In this document: piece after piece, positions 17,652-27,105 of the stretch
How the letters are laid out: every line of letters begins with the position of its first letter
Numbering within the stretch: position 1 is the stretch's first letter
NCBI RefSeq assembly: GCF_008329945.1
Contig: NZ_CP035807.1
Location: 1,736,001-1,800,000, forward strand
Source: Thiospirochaeta perfilievii
GTDB lineage: Bacteria; Spirochaetota; Spirochaetia; DSM-2461
Direction: 5' to 3'
Length of the DNA stretch: 64,000 nucleotides
Notes under the pieces: model-generated
The model's input: only the letters and a program-made list of their open reading frames with translations
Told to the model about the DNA's origin: nothing
Databases searched by the model: none
Position numbers and translations under genes: made by a program

Positions 17652-18251
17652 CTACCATCCAATACTTCTGCTACTATATAAAAGGGAGAGTCTTATATAT
17701 GTTTTAATCCCAATACCCTCAATTTTACATATATAAAATATTCTTTTTATAGTTAACAGTAGCTCTTCAAAAATAGTATCTCGGTCTATCTTATCCCTAA
17801 TTATATCTTCTAGTCTTATGGCAAAATATGTTAACTCCTCCTCTATTCCGAGGGCTGAACTTTCATCCTCCATAAAATTAATTATATGGGGATCTGTATC
17901 AACAATGTATCCAATAAGATCAAAGGATAAAAATAACAACTCTACTAATTCAGATTCAAATGTATTATTTAAATTCTGGCTAAAGGTCTCTTGAAAATTA
18001 ATATAATTTAGATCTGTATCGTAGTTTAAATTTTCAAGCCTGGCAAAACGACTCTCTTTATAGAATTTTAGTACAGAAAAAAGCTTAGAATAGATGTTCT
18101 CTAAGTTGCTATTTATATCACAATACTCTCCAGTACCATGACACAGTTCACAATCCATTTTTGGCTCATCAGTTTTACAGTTAGGGCAGTCAAACTTCCC
18201 CCATACTATAGAGTTATGATGAACATCCTTTATTAACTGATTCAAATCCAT
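17652..18251 (-). CDS. Small protein with DnaJ-like CxxC zinc finger, function unknown
   Basis: A 199-residue soluble protein. Near the N-terminus it has CPNC (about 21-24) followed by CELCHGTG (about 34-41), matching half of a DnaJ/rubredoxin-type zinc-binding cluster. The rest is predicted all-helical and acidic, without a recognised domain. It ends one base before the start of the membrane cyclase and shares its strand, so it may be a partner or regulator of the cyclase. The function remains open. Confidence 0.6.
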   Translation of the reverse strand: MDLNQLIKDVHHNSIVWGKFDCPNCKTDEPKMDCELCHGTGEYCDINSNLENIYSKLFSVLKFYKESRFARLENLNYDTDLNYINFQETFSQNLNNTFESELVELLFLSFDLIGYIVDTDPHIINFMEDESSALGIEEELTYFAIRLEDIIRDKIDRDTIFEELLLTIKRIFYICKIEGIGIKTYIRLSLLYSSRSIGW

Positions 18252-18316
18252 TATATTCTCACTTTTTAATATAATATAATGGTAAGTTAAAAATGATCTA
18301 TTCGCAAATAAATATC

Positions 18317-20095
18317 CTATGTTTTAAACCTATTTACACTTTTTCTTAAACTCTCCCCACTCTCCTCTAGGTCTATAGTATTTCGTTCTAGTCTCTCCAT
18401 TGAGTTAGATATCTTTTTAGCCATCCCAGTTATAATATCCATTGATTCAACAACATAATTAGCAATATTTTTTGAGTCATCCATTATATTTTCAACGCTA
18501 TCCGCTTCCTTCTTTATTCCATAAGACTTTTCAGCTATATTATCAGAGGATATCTTAAGCTGTTCAACTTTTAAAATAATATCCTGACCTTCTGAGTTCA
18601 GAGTATGTGTCTGCTTTTTTATTCGGTCAAAAAGTTTAATACTCTCCTCTAAATATTTTATAGATTTATCATCACTAACATGGGATATTATTCTTAAAAT
18701 GTTGTCCTTTGATTCTCCAATAAACAACTCAATATCCTTAAATGACTCAATCATAGAAGTAACACCTGAAGTTGCTGTATTAATTATAGACTTTTGATCA
18801 AATATTGACTTATTTAAGTCATGAATACTTCTATTTATCTCTTTAGCTGCCTCTGCTGATCTTAAAACCTTACTATCTAACTGTTTAGCCTGGTTCTTTA
18901 TACTCACAATATTTACTAAGATCTTTTTAACTGCGGCAAAGGTCTCATTTATTCTATAAACAATATGGCTTCTAATATTAATTGATGCCTGAACACTACT
19001 TTTAATTTCAATTATAATATCTTGTATCGTATTTAAAAATGAATTAAATAGTTTTACCATAAGACCAATCTCATCCCTACTTGTAAGTTTGATCCTTTTT
19101 GTTAGATCCCCCTGACCATGGACAACATCATCTAGATTATTTGTAAATGTTTTTATAGGTATTGTTATTGTAGATAAAACAACAAATATTAAGACTCCTA
19201 ATATAATTAAAACAATTAACCCTAGCCAATAAACACTTCTTTTAATTATATCCACAGTATCATAAAACTCTGATACAGAACCGTATAGACAGATATATAG
19301 GTTTGAATTTTTTTCTAGCCTAAAAGATACAAATTTGGTCGAACCATCACTTCCTACAAACTTATAAAAACCACTATCTTTACTTAAAACTCTAGTAAAA
19401 TTATCATCAGCAACTGTGTTAATAAGCTCTTTATTTGGGTTTGTTATTATCACCCCTTCTTTAGACATGATAATAGGGTAACCAGTTAAACCAATTTTAA
19501 CTCCATTTATAGTTTTATTAAGCTCTTCTAGGTCTACGGCCTCTAGAAATTCCAAAGTATTAGCATCTACACAGATGTTATATTTAAAGTTTGGGTTATA
19601 CACCCGAAATACCAACTTATTTTTACTTTGGAACTCATAAAACTTATATGTGGACTCATCTGGTTTTAGTCTTTGAATCCAAGCCTGCATTGGAGCGATG
19701 GTCCCCTCCCTTTTAGGATTTGGGTGGGAGATAATTATACCCTTTTCATCTGTAATAAAAACAATTCCTGATCCAAGAAATTTAAACTGGGATACAGATT
19801 TCAAAGACCTACTATAAGCTTGATCAAAACTTATTTCTCCTCGTTCAAATTGAGAATAATACTCATTAGATATGGAGTTAGACTTCTCTCCAATAGCTCT
19901 TAAGTAGGAACGGGCAGATGTAGTTATTAAATCGGAAACCTGGTTAGTAACATTTCCAACCTGGTTTTTCAACTGATCATTTAGTTTCAATGTAATTGTA
20001 TTTGAGGTCAACAGCATTAAAATCTCAAAGGATAATGCCAACAAGATTATTAACGAGCCACCAATAGATACAAAAAGCTTAGTTTTTATTTTCAA
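18317..20095 (-). CDS. Cache-HAMP receptor, MCP-like, without the CheA/CheW-binding tip
   Basis: A 592-residue membrane receptor. It has a first membrane helix (about 8-30), an extracytoplasmic Cache ligand-binding region (about 35-285, with FITDEKGIIISHPNP and GYPIIMSKEGVIITNP repeats), a second helix (about 288-312), a HAMP domain (about 312-365) and a long coiled-coil. Its final segment (ESGESLRKSVNRFK) is like the end of methyl-accepting proteins. The highly conserved hairpin tip (IAxQTNLLALNAAIEAARAGE) is missing; the equivalent stretch is unrelated. It therefore probably cannot recruit CheA/CheW in the usual way. It may signal by another partner, such as the adjacent cyclase, or be a decaying MCP. 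Confidence 0.8.
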   Translation of the reverse strand: MKIKTKLFVSIGGSLIILLALSFEILMLLTSNTITLKLNDQLKNQVGNVTNQVSDLITTSARSYLRAIGEKSNSISNEYYSQFERGEISFDQAYSRSLKSVSQFKFLGSGIVFITDEKGIIISHPNPKREGTIAPMQAWIQRLKPDESTYKFYEFQSKNKLVFRVYNPNFKYNICVDANTLEFLEAVDLEELNKTINGVKIGLTGYPIIMSKEGVIITNPNKELINTVADDNFTRVLSKDSGFYKFVGSDGSTKFVSFRLEKNSNLYICLYGSVSEFYDTVDIIKRSVYWLGLIVLIILGVLIFVVLSTITIPIKTFTNNLDDVVHGQGDLTKRIKLTSRDEIGLMVKLFNSFLNTIQDIIIEIKSSVQASINIRSHIVYRINETFAAVKKILVNIVSIKNQAKQLDSKVLRSAEAAKEINRSIHDLNKSIFDQKSIINTATSGVTSMIESFKDIELFIGESKDNILRIISHVSDDKSIKYLEESIKLFDRIKKQTHTLNSEGQDIILKVEQLKISSDNIAEKSYGIKKEADSVENIMDDSKNIANYVVESMDIITGMAKKISNSMERLERNTIDLEESGESLRKSVNRFKT

Positions 20096-20271
20096 AATAG
20101 ATCTCCATATATGTTATATAGTCAGATATATAAAGATTTATTTCTTTTGTATATATAAAATGAAACTCTAGGCTGGTTTTAACCAACTTCTAATAAAAGT
20201 CAAACCTAATCTAAATATTTAACTATAAATTATGAGCCTGACTTTGCAACAAGAATAACCCAACCATAATA

Positions 20272-20287
20272 AAGGGACATGCCCCTT
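20272..20287. promoter_or_regulatory. Near-perfect 16-bp palindrome in the longest intergenic gap
   Basis: AAGGGACATGCCCCTT pairs at 7 of 8 positions about its centre. It lies about 85 bp upstream of the ABM/alcohol dehydrogenase genes and 175 bp upstream of the divergent receptor. It may be an operator. The rest of the 275-bp gap (20096-20370) shows only AT-rich sequence and a clear ribosome site (aaggag) for the next gene. Confidence 0.25.
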
Positions 20288-20370
20288 AATTAAATGTTTT
20301 TTATCTTCCACGAATCATTCCTTTTCTAATTTGATCTATTAAACTATGATTTATCTATAAGGAGAAAATT

Positions 20371-20682
20371 ATGTTAACCGTAAATGTAAAAGTTGTTGTA
20401 AAAGAGAATTACATAGAGGATTTTATAGAAGCAACCATATTAAATGCATCAAAAAGTAATTTAGAAGAGGGTATAATAAGGTTTGATATTATTCAAGAGT
20501 TAGATAACCCACAAAACTTTATGTTAGTTGAAGTTTACAACTCCCAGGATGCCCCAGCTGCCCATAAAGAGACTGACCATTACAAAACATGGAGAGATAA
20601 GGTTGAACCTATGATGGCTCAGCCTAGAAGTAGTATAAAATATAGCTCCATATTTACCAAGGATACAAACTATGACCTTTAA
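20371..20682 (+). CDS. ABM-domain (YgiN/LsrG-like) small protein
   Basis: A 103-residue protein of the antibiotic biosynthesis monooxygenase (ABM) superfamily. Typical features are the opening strand LTVNVKVVVKENYIEDFIEAT, the central GIIRFDIIQELDNPQNFMLVEVY, and the DAPAAHKETDHYKTW segment, where the His-rich ExxH turn is conserved. Relatives include YgiN quinol monooxygenase and LsrG, which isomerises phospho-AI-2. It overlaps the alcohol dehydrogenase gene by 11 bp, so the two act in one pathway, perhaps detoxifying or isomerising a reactive carbonyl or quinone. Which reaction is not determinable here. Confidence 0.82.
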   Translation: MLTVNVKVVVKENYIEDFIEATILNASKSNLEEGIIRFDIIQELDNPQNFMLVEVYNSQDAPAAHKETDHYKTWRDKVEPMMAQPRSSIKYSSIFTKDTNYDL

Positions 20683-21820
20683 TTTTCAAGCACCATCGGA
20701 GATAATATTTGGTTCAGGGAAGATAGATGAACTAGTAAATATTATTAAACCTAAAAGTGAAAATATAATAATAATAAAAGGGGCCTCCAATAGGTTTGAT
20801 TATATTTTTGAGACTTTAAAAAGTAATGGAATAGACTACTCGATCTACTGTGTTAAAAACGAGCCATTAATAGAAGACGTAGACAGAGCTGTAACATTGG
20901 CTAAAACAAACCTCTCAAACCTAGTTTTAGGTATTGGAGGAGGAAGCGTAATTGATGTAGCTAAGGCTGTAGGTATTATGTTATTAAACCCTGGAGAGAT
21001 TTTAGACTACCTAGAGGTTATTGGAAAGGGGGAAAAATTAACAGAACCCTCTATACCAACAATTATAGTTCCTACAACTTCAGGAACAGGGGCAGAAGTT
21101 ACAAAAAACTCTGTCCTTAAATCCATACAACATAAAAGAAAGGTCAGTATGCGAAGTCCAGAGATGATTCCCAAGACTGTTTTAATTGATCCAAAACTAA
21201 TGTTAACTCTTCCATCTACTACTACAACTTATACTGGAATGGACGCTTTAACCCAGGTAATAGAACCCTTTATATCTAGTTTATCTAACCCTTTTACAGA
21301 TAGTCTATGCAGAGATGCCATACCTAGGGCGGTAGATGCCTTAGTTGGTTTAAAAGAGAAACCTAGTGATATAAAACTTAGGGAGGAGATGGCATATGTA
21401 AGTCTTATGGGAGGTTTAGCCCTTGCAAACGCTAAGCTTGGAGCTGTTCACGGTTTTGCAGGCCCTATAGGTGGAATGTTCGAAATACCCCATGGCCTTA
21501 TATGTGCAATTCTTCTACCCAATACAATAAAAGTTAATATAGAGGCCATAGAGAGTCTTGGATTAGAAGAGGATATAAACAAGTATAACCAATTGGCAAA
21601 ACTAATTAGTAGTGATAAAAACCTAACAATAAGAGATTTACCGAAATTTCTATATGATTTAAACAAAAAGCTAGAGATTCCAACTCTTAGCCATTTTGGA
21701 ATAAAAAAGAGTGATTTAAAAGAGATTGTAGATCTATCTAAAAACTCAAGCTCGATGAAGGGAAATACTGTTTCCCTTACCGAGACCCAGATGATGAATA
21801 TTTTAGAATCATCCCTTTAA
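20672..21820 (+). CDS. Iron-containing (group III) alcohol dehydrogenase
   Basis: A 382-residue enzyme of the Fe-ADH family. The N-terminal Rossmann-like half has GIGGGSVIDVAKAVG (about 86-100) and PTTSGTGAEVT (about 134-144). The metal-binding half has GMDALTQVIEP and the His pair in GAVHGFAGPIGGMFEIPHG (about 255-273). Length and opening (QAPSEIIFGSGK) are typical of the DhaT/FucO/MAR-like clade. Substrate is unknown. Translational overlap with the ABM gene supports a short catabolic or detoxifying operon. The stop codon overlaps the end of the convergent phosphate acyltransferase pseudogene. Confidence 0.9.
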   Translation: MTFNFQAPSEIIFGSGKIDELVNIIKPKSENIIIIKGASNRFDYIFETLKSNGIDYSIYCVKNEPLIEDVDRAVTLAKTNLSNLVLGIGGGSVIDVAKAVGIMLLNPGEILDYLEVIGKGEKLTEPSIPTIIVPTTSGTGAEVTKNSVLKSIQHKRKVSMRSPEMIPKTVLIDPKLMLTLPSTTTTYTGMDALTQVIEPFISSLSNPFTDSLCRDAIPRAVDALVGLKEKPSDIKLREEMAYVSLMGGLALANAKLGAVHGFAGPIGGMFEIPHGLICAILLPNTIKVNIEAIESLGLEEDINKYNQLAKLISSDKNLTIRDLPKFLYDLNKKLEIPTLSHFGIKKSDLKEIVDLSKNSSSMKGNTVSLTETQMMNILESSL

Positions 21821-22657
21821 AACATATCTAGGGCCAGCTGTATAGAGTCTATTTTAACCTGTGTTTCATCGGCCCTAGAAGTTAAAATCACAGGAATTTT
21901 TAGCCCAGAGACAATACCACAGATAGAAGCATCACCAAATAGACTCAAGGATTTATATACAACATTTCCCGAATCTATATTATTAAAAGAAGAATATCTG
22001 CGTCCCCTGCAACACTAGAATTGAATCCTTTTACTTCTGCAGCATGTTTTGATAGGGAGACATCGAAGGATATTGGCCCCTCAATAATTGCTCCATCAAT
22101 ATCCATCTTGCTTAGAGCTTCCCCATCCACTGTGCTTTTTATTCTCGGGTTAACAAACTCAATAGGACATACACAGGCGACCTTTGGCTTTTCAACACCT
22201 AGGGATTTAACAACTCTAATAGCATTTCTTAATATACTCTCTTTCTGTTTAAGATCTGGCTCGATATTTATACCACAATCGGTTAGATATATGGGTTTAT
22301 GGTATTTAGGTAAGATAAATCTGGAGATAAGACTAATAACTCCTCCATTTTCATATAGAAGGTCTCTATCCTTTCTTAAAATAGACTTCATAAAGGTTCC
22401 AGTTTGAACAAGACCCTTCATTAATATGTCAACCTCTCCCTTTGAGGCTAACTCTGAGGCGTACTCACTAGCCTTTCTCTCTTCTAATATATTAACAAGA
22501 GTAAGACCCTCTAGATCGACATCTAAAGATTTAGCTAACTCCCTGGTTTTATTTATATCTCCAATTAATATAAAGTCTACTTTTCCAATAAAGTGTTTTA
22601 CACACATTAAAACACTTTCTACTTCACATTTTACAATTGCAATTTTTTTATCTTCAT
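21817..22657 (-). pseudogene. Frameshifted phosphate butyryl/acetyltransferase-like gene
   Basis: The largest intact piece (21975-22607, 210 residues) is the middle of a phosphate acyltransferase (Pta/Ptb family: DILMKGLVQTGTFMKSILR, IYLTDCGINIEPDL, ending VAGDADILLLII). The missing C-terminus is found at once in another frame from about 21980 down to a stop at 21817 (starting DSGNVVYKSLSLFGDA, ending LALDMF). The missing N-terminus is also in another frame, from an ATG at 22657, and would join if one A were added to the seven-A run at 22643-22649. So two single-base losses, both in A/T runs, interrupt one gene of about 280 codons. There is no clear ribosome site at 22657. Real decay and homopolymer sequencing error are both possible. 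Confidence 0.75.
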
Positions 22658-22675
22658 AAATGTATTATAAATTAT

Positions 22676-25600
22676 TTAAATATGTTTGCAACCCGGTCCG
22701 CTTAAAGTTCCCCGGCCACCACTGTTTTTCCTTATATTTATCTGGGTTAAGATCCTCTGTTTTAATGCTGGCACATGGGATATAACTCCTATAACCTTAC
22801 CATCTTGGTGTAGACTTGAGAGGGTTTCTAAGGCAGAATCCAAGGCATTTTCATCTAAAGTTCCAAAGCCTTCATCTAAAAATAAAGAGTCTACTCTAAC
22901 CTTATTACTAGCCATTCCAGAAAGACCTAAGGCTAAGGCTAAACTAATAATAAAGCTCTCCCCTCCTGATAGATTTTTTGTTGAACGGATCTCCCCTGCC
23001 TGATAGTTGTCTATAACATTCAGCTCTAAAGGGTTTTCCATATCTCTAATTAATAAATACCTATCACTTAGTTTAAAAAGTTCTCTATTTGCAAACTTTA
23101 TCACCCTTTCAAAGGTTAAACCCTGGGCAAAATTTCGAAACTTTTTTCCATCTGCAGAACCGATTAAATCGTGTATTTTTTTCCAATTTTCACACTCTAG
23201 TTTCTGAGCACTAATCTCTTTTTCCTTGGTCTTAAACCTCTCTTTTGAGCTACTATTATAATCAAGCTTCTGCTTAATGCCTCCTATATCTTCCCCTAAA
23301 CTATTTATCTCTAGGTCTAAAAGAGAAATGCTCTCTTTAATTTCAGCAGGGCTCTCATTTGTTAGTTTTTTTTCTAACTCTCCCTCTAACTGGGCAATTC
23401 TATCTTCTTTTTTGGACTGAATATTGGTAAGGGCAGTATCTAACTCTCTCTCCATTTCAATAAGCTTGGATCTTTGGTTACTATCAATTCTGTATTTTAG
23501 AAAGTCATCCACATCTATAAAACCAAGTTCTTTATATCTCTTTTCAAAATTAGAAAATATCTCACTAATTTTCAGTTCTCTACGTTCAATATCTAAACTT
23601 AACGTTTTTAGCTTTGTCTTCTCTTGAACATACTCTTTTTTAAGATCCTCATTTTGAACTCTTAAAGATTCTATTTTTTTGTCTAAATCTTCTAGGTTAG
23701 ATCGAAGATTTTCTTCCATTTCATCAGGATTTTCATCTTTAAGTAGACCATACCTTTCAACCTTCAAACCCTCTAAAATAGTTTGAGACTCCTTAAATAA
23801 GTTTAATTTTTTTTCTAAATCCAACTTATTCTCAGAGAGACTCTCCCTTGTCCTTAAAATAGAACCTTCTATTTCTTTTATAGATAATCTGAAATTTTGC
23901 GATTTTAAATTATTTACATCCCACAACCGAGATCGTTCTTTTAGGCTATTAATAGAGTTAGAACCAAACTCTTTTAATACACCTTCAATACTTTCTTTAT
24001 TGCTTTCTAGTTCACTATTTAACTCTAGGATCTCTTTTGTTACTCTTTTATAGTTATTATTAGACTCATCTATATCAGAAACAACCTTAATTATCTCTTT
24101 CTCAATATTACTAACAAACTCTTTACTATTAGAAAGCTTACTTTCTAGCTCTTTTATAGTGTTCTCTTTATCTTCTACAGAAAAAATAAAATTCTCTAAT
24201 CCTTCAATCTCTTTTGCAGTCTCATCAACACTACCGTAGGAGTCTTTTTTATAAGGGTGATCTAAAGAACCACAAAGAGGACAGGGGCTATTATCTAAGA
24301 GTTTTTCCCGTTCATCTTCCAGTGATGTTATCTTTTCTAATAAGCTCTTCTCCCTTATTAGACTGTTTAAATCCCTTCTATACTCCCTTAAAAGTTTACC
24401 CCCTAGGAGTCCATCTAAATCCTCCCGAGCCTGTTCTAAATCTGTAAATATTCTACTTGAAATATCATTTTGTTTACCTAACTCTCTATCTTTATTTAAT
24501 TTACTATTTTTAAATTCTTCACTTTTGGATAAAAACTTATCCCTCTCAATACTTTTAAAATAGATCTTATCTTCTAACTTTTTACACTGATCTAAGATTG
24601 AATCAATCCTGTTTAACTGGTTAGTTAACTCCTTATCATTTTCACAACGCTTTATATAGGATTCAACCTCTAGATACTCTTTCTTAATAGAACTCTCTTC
24701 TTCTATTTTTTCATTGAGTTTTTTATCAAGCTGAATTAAAACCTTCTCTAGTGTTTCAATCTCCCTCTTTTTATCAGCATACAACTCGCTACGCTGTTTT
24801 ATATCGTAGTCTAATCTTCGTACGTTATTTAATATTGGCAGCTTTTTAGACAAAACCTCTTTTGCATCTTTTATTTTTAGTTCTAACTCTTCTAAAAAGC
24901 TGTTATATCTATTTGACTCTTCTTCAATTTTAGGTAGCTGATTTTTTATACCCTCTAATGTTTCTTTACTATTTTTTTGCTCGTTTAATAGACTTGAGTA
25001 TAAAGCGTAGGATGATTCAATTTCTGCGGCCTTTTTTACCCTTTGTAAAAACTCTCTTTTAGGTTCAAAAAGTTCACTTCTACTTAGAATAGATTTATAA
25101 TCTATTTCAATAACCTCTAGATCCTTTTGTAACTCCAAAATTCTGTTTAACCACGTTATTAAGGATTTTTTCTCCTCTAGTTCTTTTTTTAATTGGAACT
25201 GCCTAGCCTCATATTGTTCTAGGTTTAATATAAGAGAATCTTCCTCTTCCTTTGAAAGTAGGCTAATGCCCCCACTCTCAGCTACTAAAATAGAGTGTTT
25301 TTCAACTTCAAGCCTATTTATCTCATGAACTTTTTCTGAGATATCACTATAGATCTCAGTTCCTGTTATCTGCTCTAAAATAGGTGCTCTCTCATCTGCT
25401 GTAGCCTTTAGAAAGGCTGAAAAACTACCCTGAGCTAACAGTATAGACCTAGTAAACCTCTCTAAATCCATTCCACTTTTTAATATAACAAGGTCTAATA
25501 CATCTCTTTTTTTATTAGCTAATACATCCTTTGTATTAAAGTCTGAAATCTCATGTTTTGCATCTGCTAGTCGCCCATTGGGACTTTTTCTAGCCCGATG

Positions 25601-25894
25601 TTGCCCCCAAAAACAGGTATATATACCATCATTTACCTTAAATGTAACTTCAGAAAAACACTCCCCCGTCTTCCTAGACATTATCTCGTTACTACTTTTA
25701 CTAATTAGTCCTAACCTTGGAGTGGCCCCGTAAAGAGCAAGACAAATTGCATCTAGAACAGTGGATTTACCAGCTCCAGTCTCTCCGGTAATGGCAAAAA
25801 TCCCATTTGTAATATACTCTTCATGATTAAAATCAATCTCCCACTCTCCGTATAGGGAGTTAAGGTTTTTAAAGCGTAGGTTTAGGATTTTCAT
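22676..25894 (-). CDS. sbcC: SbcC, ATPase subunit of the SbcCD nuclease
   Basis: A 1072-residue Rad50/SbcC-type SMC-like ATPase. Walker A is GETGAGKST (37-45). Two long coiled-coil arms flank the zinc hook PCPLC (Cys538 and Cys541). The ABC signature LSGGESFIISLALALGL and Walker B LFLDEGFGTLDE lie near the C-terminus. With SbcD it processes double-strand ends and hairpins in cytoplasmic DNA. It overlaps sbcD by 4 bp (ATGA). The tail after the ATPase head (INIRKNSGGRG...) is normal for the family. The following acyltransferase remnant starts 18 bp after its stop. Confidence 0.95.
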   Translation of the reverse strand: MKILNLRFKNLNSLYGEWEIDFNHEEYITNGIFAITGETGAGKSTVLDAICLALYGATPRLGLISKSSNEIMSRKTGECFSEVTFKVNDGIYTCFWGQHRARKSPNGRLADAKHEISDFNTKDVLANKKRDVLDLVILKSGMDLERFTRSILLAQGSFSAFLKATADERAPILEQITGTEIYSDISEKVHEINRLEVEKHSILVAESGGISLLSKEEEDSLILNLEQYEARQFQLKKELEEKKSLITWLNRILELQKDLEVIEIDYKSILSRSELFEPKREFLQRVKKAAEIESSYALYSSLLNEQKNSKETLEGIKNQLPKIEEESNRYNSFLEELELKIKDAKEVLSKKLPILNNVRRLDYDIKQRSELYADKKREIETLEKVLIQLDKKLNEKIEEESSIKKEYLEVESYIKRCENDKELTNQLNRIDSILDQCKKLEDKIYFKSIERDKFLSKSEEFKNSKLNKDRELGKQNDISSRIFTDLEQAREDLDGLLGGKLLREYRRDLNSLIREKSLLEKITSLEDEREKLLDNSPCPLCGSLDHPYKKDSYGSVDETAKEIEGLENFIFSVEDKENTIKELESKLSNSKEFVSNIEKEIIKVVSDIDESNNNYKRVTKEILELNSELESNKESIEGVLKEFGSNSINSLKERSRLWDVNNLKSQNFRLSIKEIEGSILRTRESLSENKLDLEKKLNLFKESQTILEGLKVERYGLLKDENPDEMEENLRSNLEDLDKKIESLRVQNEDLKKEYVQEKTKLKTLSLDIERRELKISEIFSNFEKRYKELGFIDVDDFLKYRIDSNQRSKLIEMERELDTALTNIQSKKEDRIAQLEGELEKKLTNESPAEIKESISLLDLEINSLGEDIGGIKQKLDYNSSSKERFKTKEKEISAQKLECENWKKIHDLIGSADGKKFRNFAQGLTFERVIKFANRELFKLSDRYLLIRDMENPLELNVIDNYQAGEIRSTKNLSGGESFIISLALALGLSGMASNKVRVDSLFLDEGFGTLDENALDSALETLSSLHQDGKVIGVISHVPALKQRILTQINIRKNSGGRGTLSGPGCKHI

Positions 25895-27105
25895 ATATTT
25901 GTATCCTCTTCATAAACCTCTGCTAAAACCCTTTTATACAGTTTCCTAAGAAGTGGTTTTTCATCTTTACTTACTTCATAAACATCTAAACACTTCTCAA
26001 AAACATCCTCAGTAGTTAACTCCTCTAACTCTTCTAAGGTTTGGGAACTATCTAGAACCCTTCTAATTAGTGAACTGTTTTTTATTATTCTGACTTCTAA
26101 AAAGCTGTCACTAATTAGCTCAAGAATCTCATCCTGAAGATTCCCAACAAAGGCGCTCCCCTTATACTCAATTTCTAACCAAGCGTGGCTCTCCCTATCT
26201 TTTAGCTTTTTTATACTATCTAAGATGAAATCTTTATTACCACTTAGCCTAATTAACTCCTGAAATTTAGGAATTTTAATTTCATCAATTTTAATCCCCT
26301 CTCCGTTAAGGTCCACCTGTATTAAAATCTTATCCTGCGTTGCTTCCCCAAAACCCATTGGAAGTGGGGAGCCGCAATATCTAATATGGTTTAAACCGTT
26401 TACTTTTTGTGGCACATGTAGATGCCCTAGGGCTACATAGTCTAAAAAACTAGGAAAAATATCACTTCCTGTGTGGGATAAAGAGCCGACATATAACTCC
26501 CTTACACCATCCCCATCTAAGGTTTTACCCCCAGCAGTAAACAGGTGACCCATAGCGATAATAGGAGTATTTCCCTCTTTTAAACTAAGGGCGTAGTTTG
26601 AGACTTCTAAGTAGTGATCTTTTATTGCCATTACAAGTTTCTTATTTTTATCATCTAAATTCTCACCTGTATCAACACTTCGGATATCCCTATCCCTTAG
26701 ATATGGAACAGCACATATAATTAACTCCTGGCTACCATCTTTATCGTATAAAACAATTACCTCATCCTCTATATTTTCAACACATGGTACTATATGGATA
26801 TTCATAAATTTTAATATATCCTTAGGTGCACTTAAAAAAGATGGAGAGTCATGATTACCTGCTGTTATTATAATATTTCGACAATCACTATCTTTAACTC
26901 TATGTAAAAATTGATAATATAACTCTTGAGCCCTATTACCTGGTGTTGTAGTATCAAAAATATCTCCAGAGACTAACAGTAACTCAATTTTTCGGTCGAT
27001 TATTACTCCTAAAAGCCAATCTAAAAAGGAGGAAAACTCCTCTAACCTCTGCTTTCCATATAGTGACCGACCAAGATGCCAGTCTGATGTATGTAAAATT
27101 CTCAA
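25891..27105 (-). CDS. sbcD: SbcD, nuclease subunit of SbcCD
   Basis: A 404-residue Mre11-type calcineurin-like phosphoesterase. All metal-ligand motifs are present: TSDWHLGR (Asp8, His10), SGDIFD (Asp48), GNHDS (Asn84, His85), MGHLFT and GHLHVPQ. The C-terminal capping part (from about 290) matches SbcD. It forms the SbcCD exonuclease with the next gene, with which it overlaps by 4 bp. It also overlaps the upstream hybrid kinase by 4 bp, so kinase, SbcD and SbcC are translated as a coupled set, an unusual grouping. Confidence 0.95.
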   Translation of the reverse strand: MRILHTSDWHLGRSLYGKQRLEEFSSFLDWLLGVIIDRKIELLLVSGDIFDTTTPGNRAQELYYQFLHRVKDSDCRNIIITAGNHDSPSFLSAPKDILKFMNIHIVPCVENIEDEVIVLYDKDGSQELIICAVPYLRDRDIRSVDTGENLDDKNKKLVMAIKDHYLEVSNYALSLKEGNTPIIAMGHLFTAGGKTLDGDGVRELYVGSLSHTGSDIFPSFLDYVALGHLHVPQKVNGLNHIRYCGSPLPMGFGEATQDKILIQVDLNGEGIKIDEIKIPKFQELIRLSGNKDFILDSIKKLKDRESHAWLEIEYKGSAFVGNLQDEILELISDSFLEVRIIKNSSLIRRVLDSSQTLEELEELTTEDVFEKCLDVYEVSKDEKPLLRKLYKRVLAEVYEEDTNI

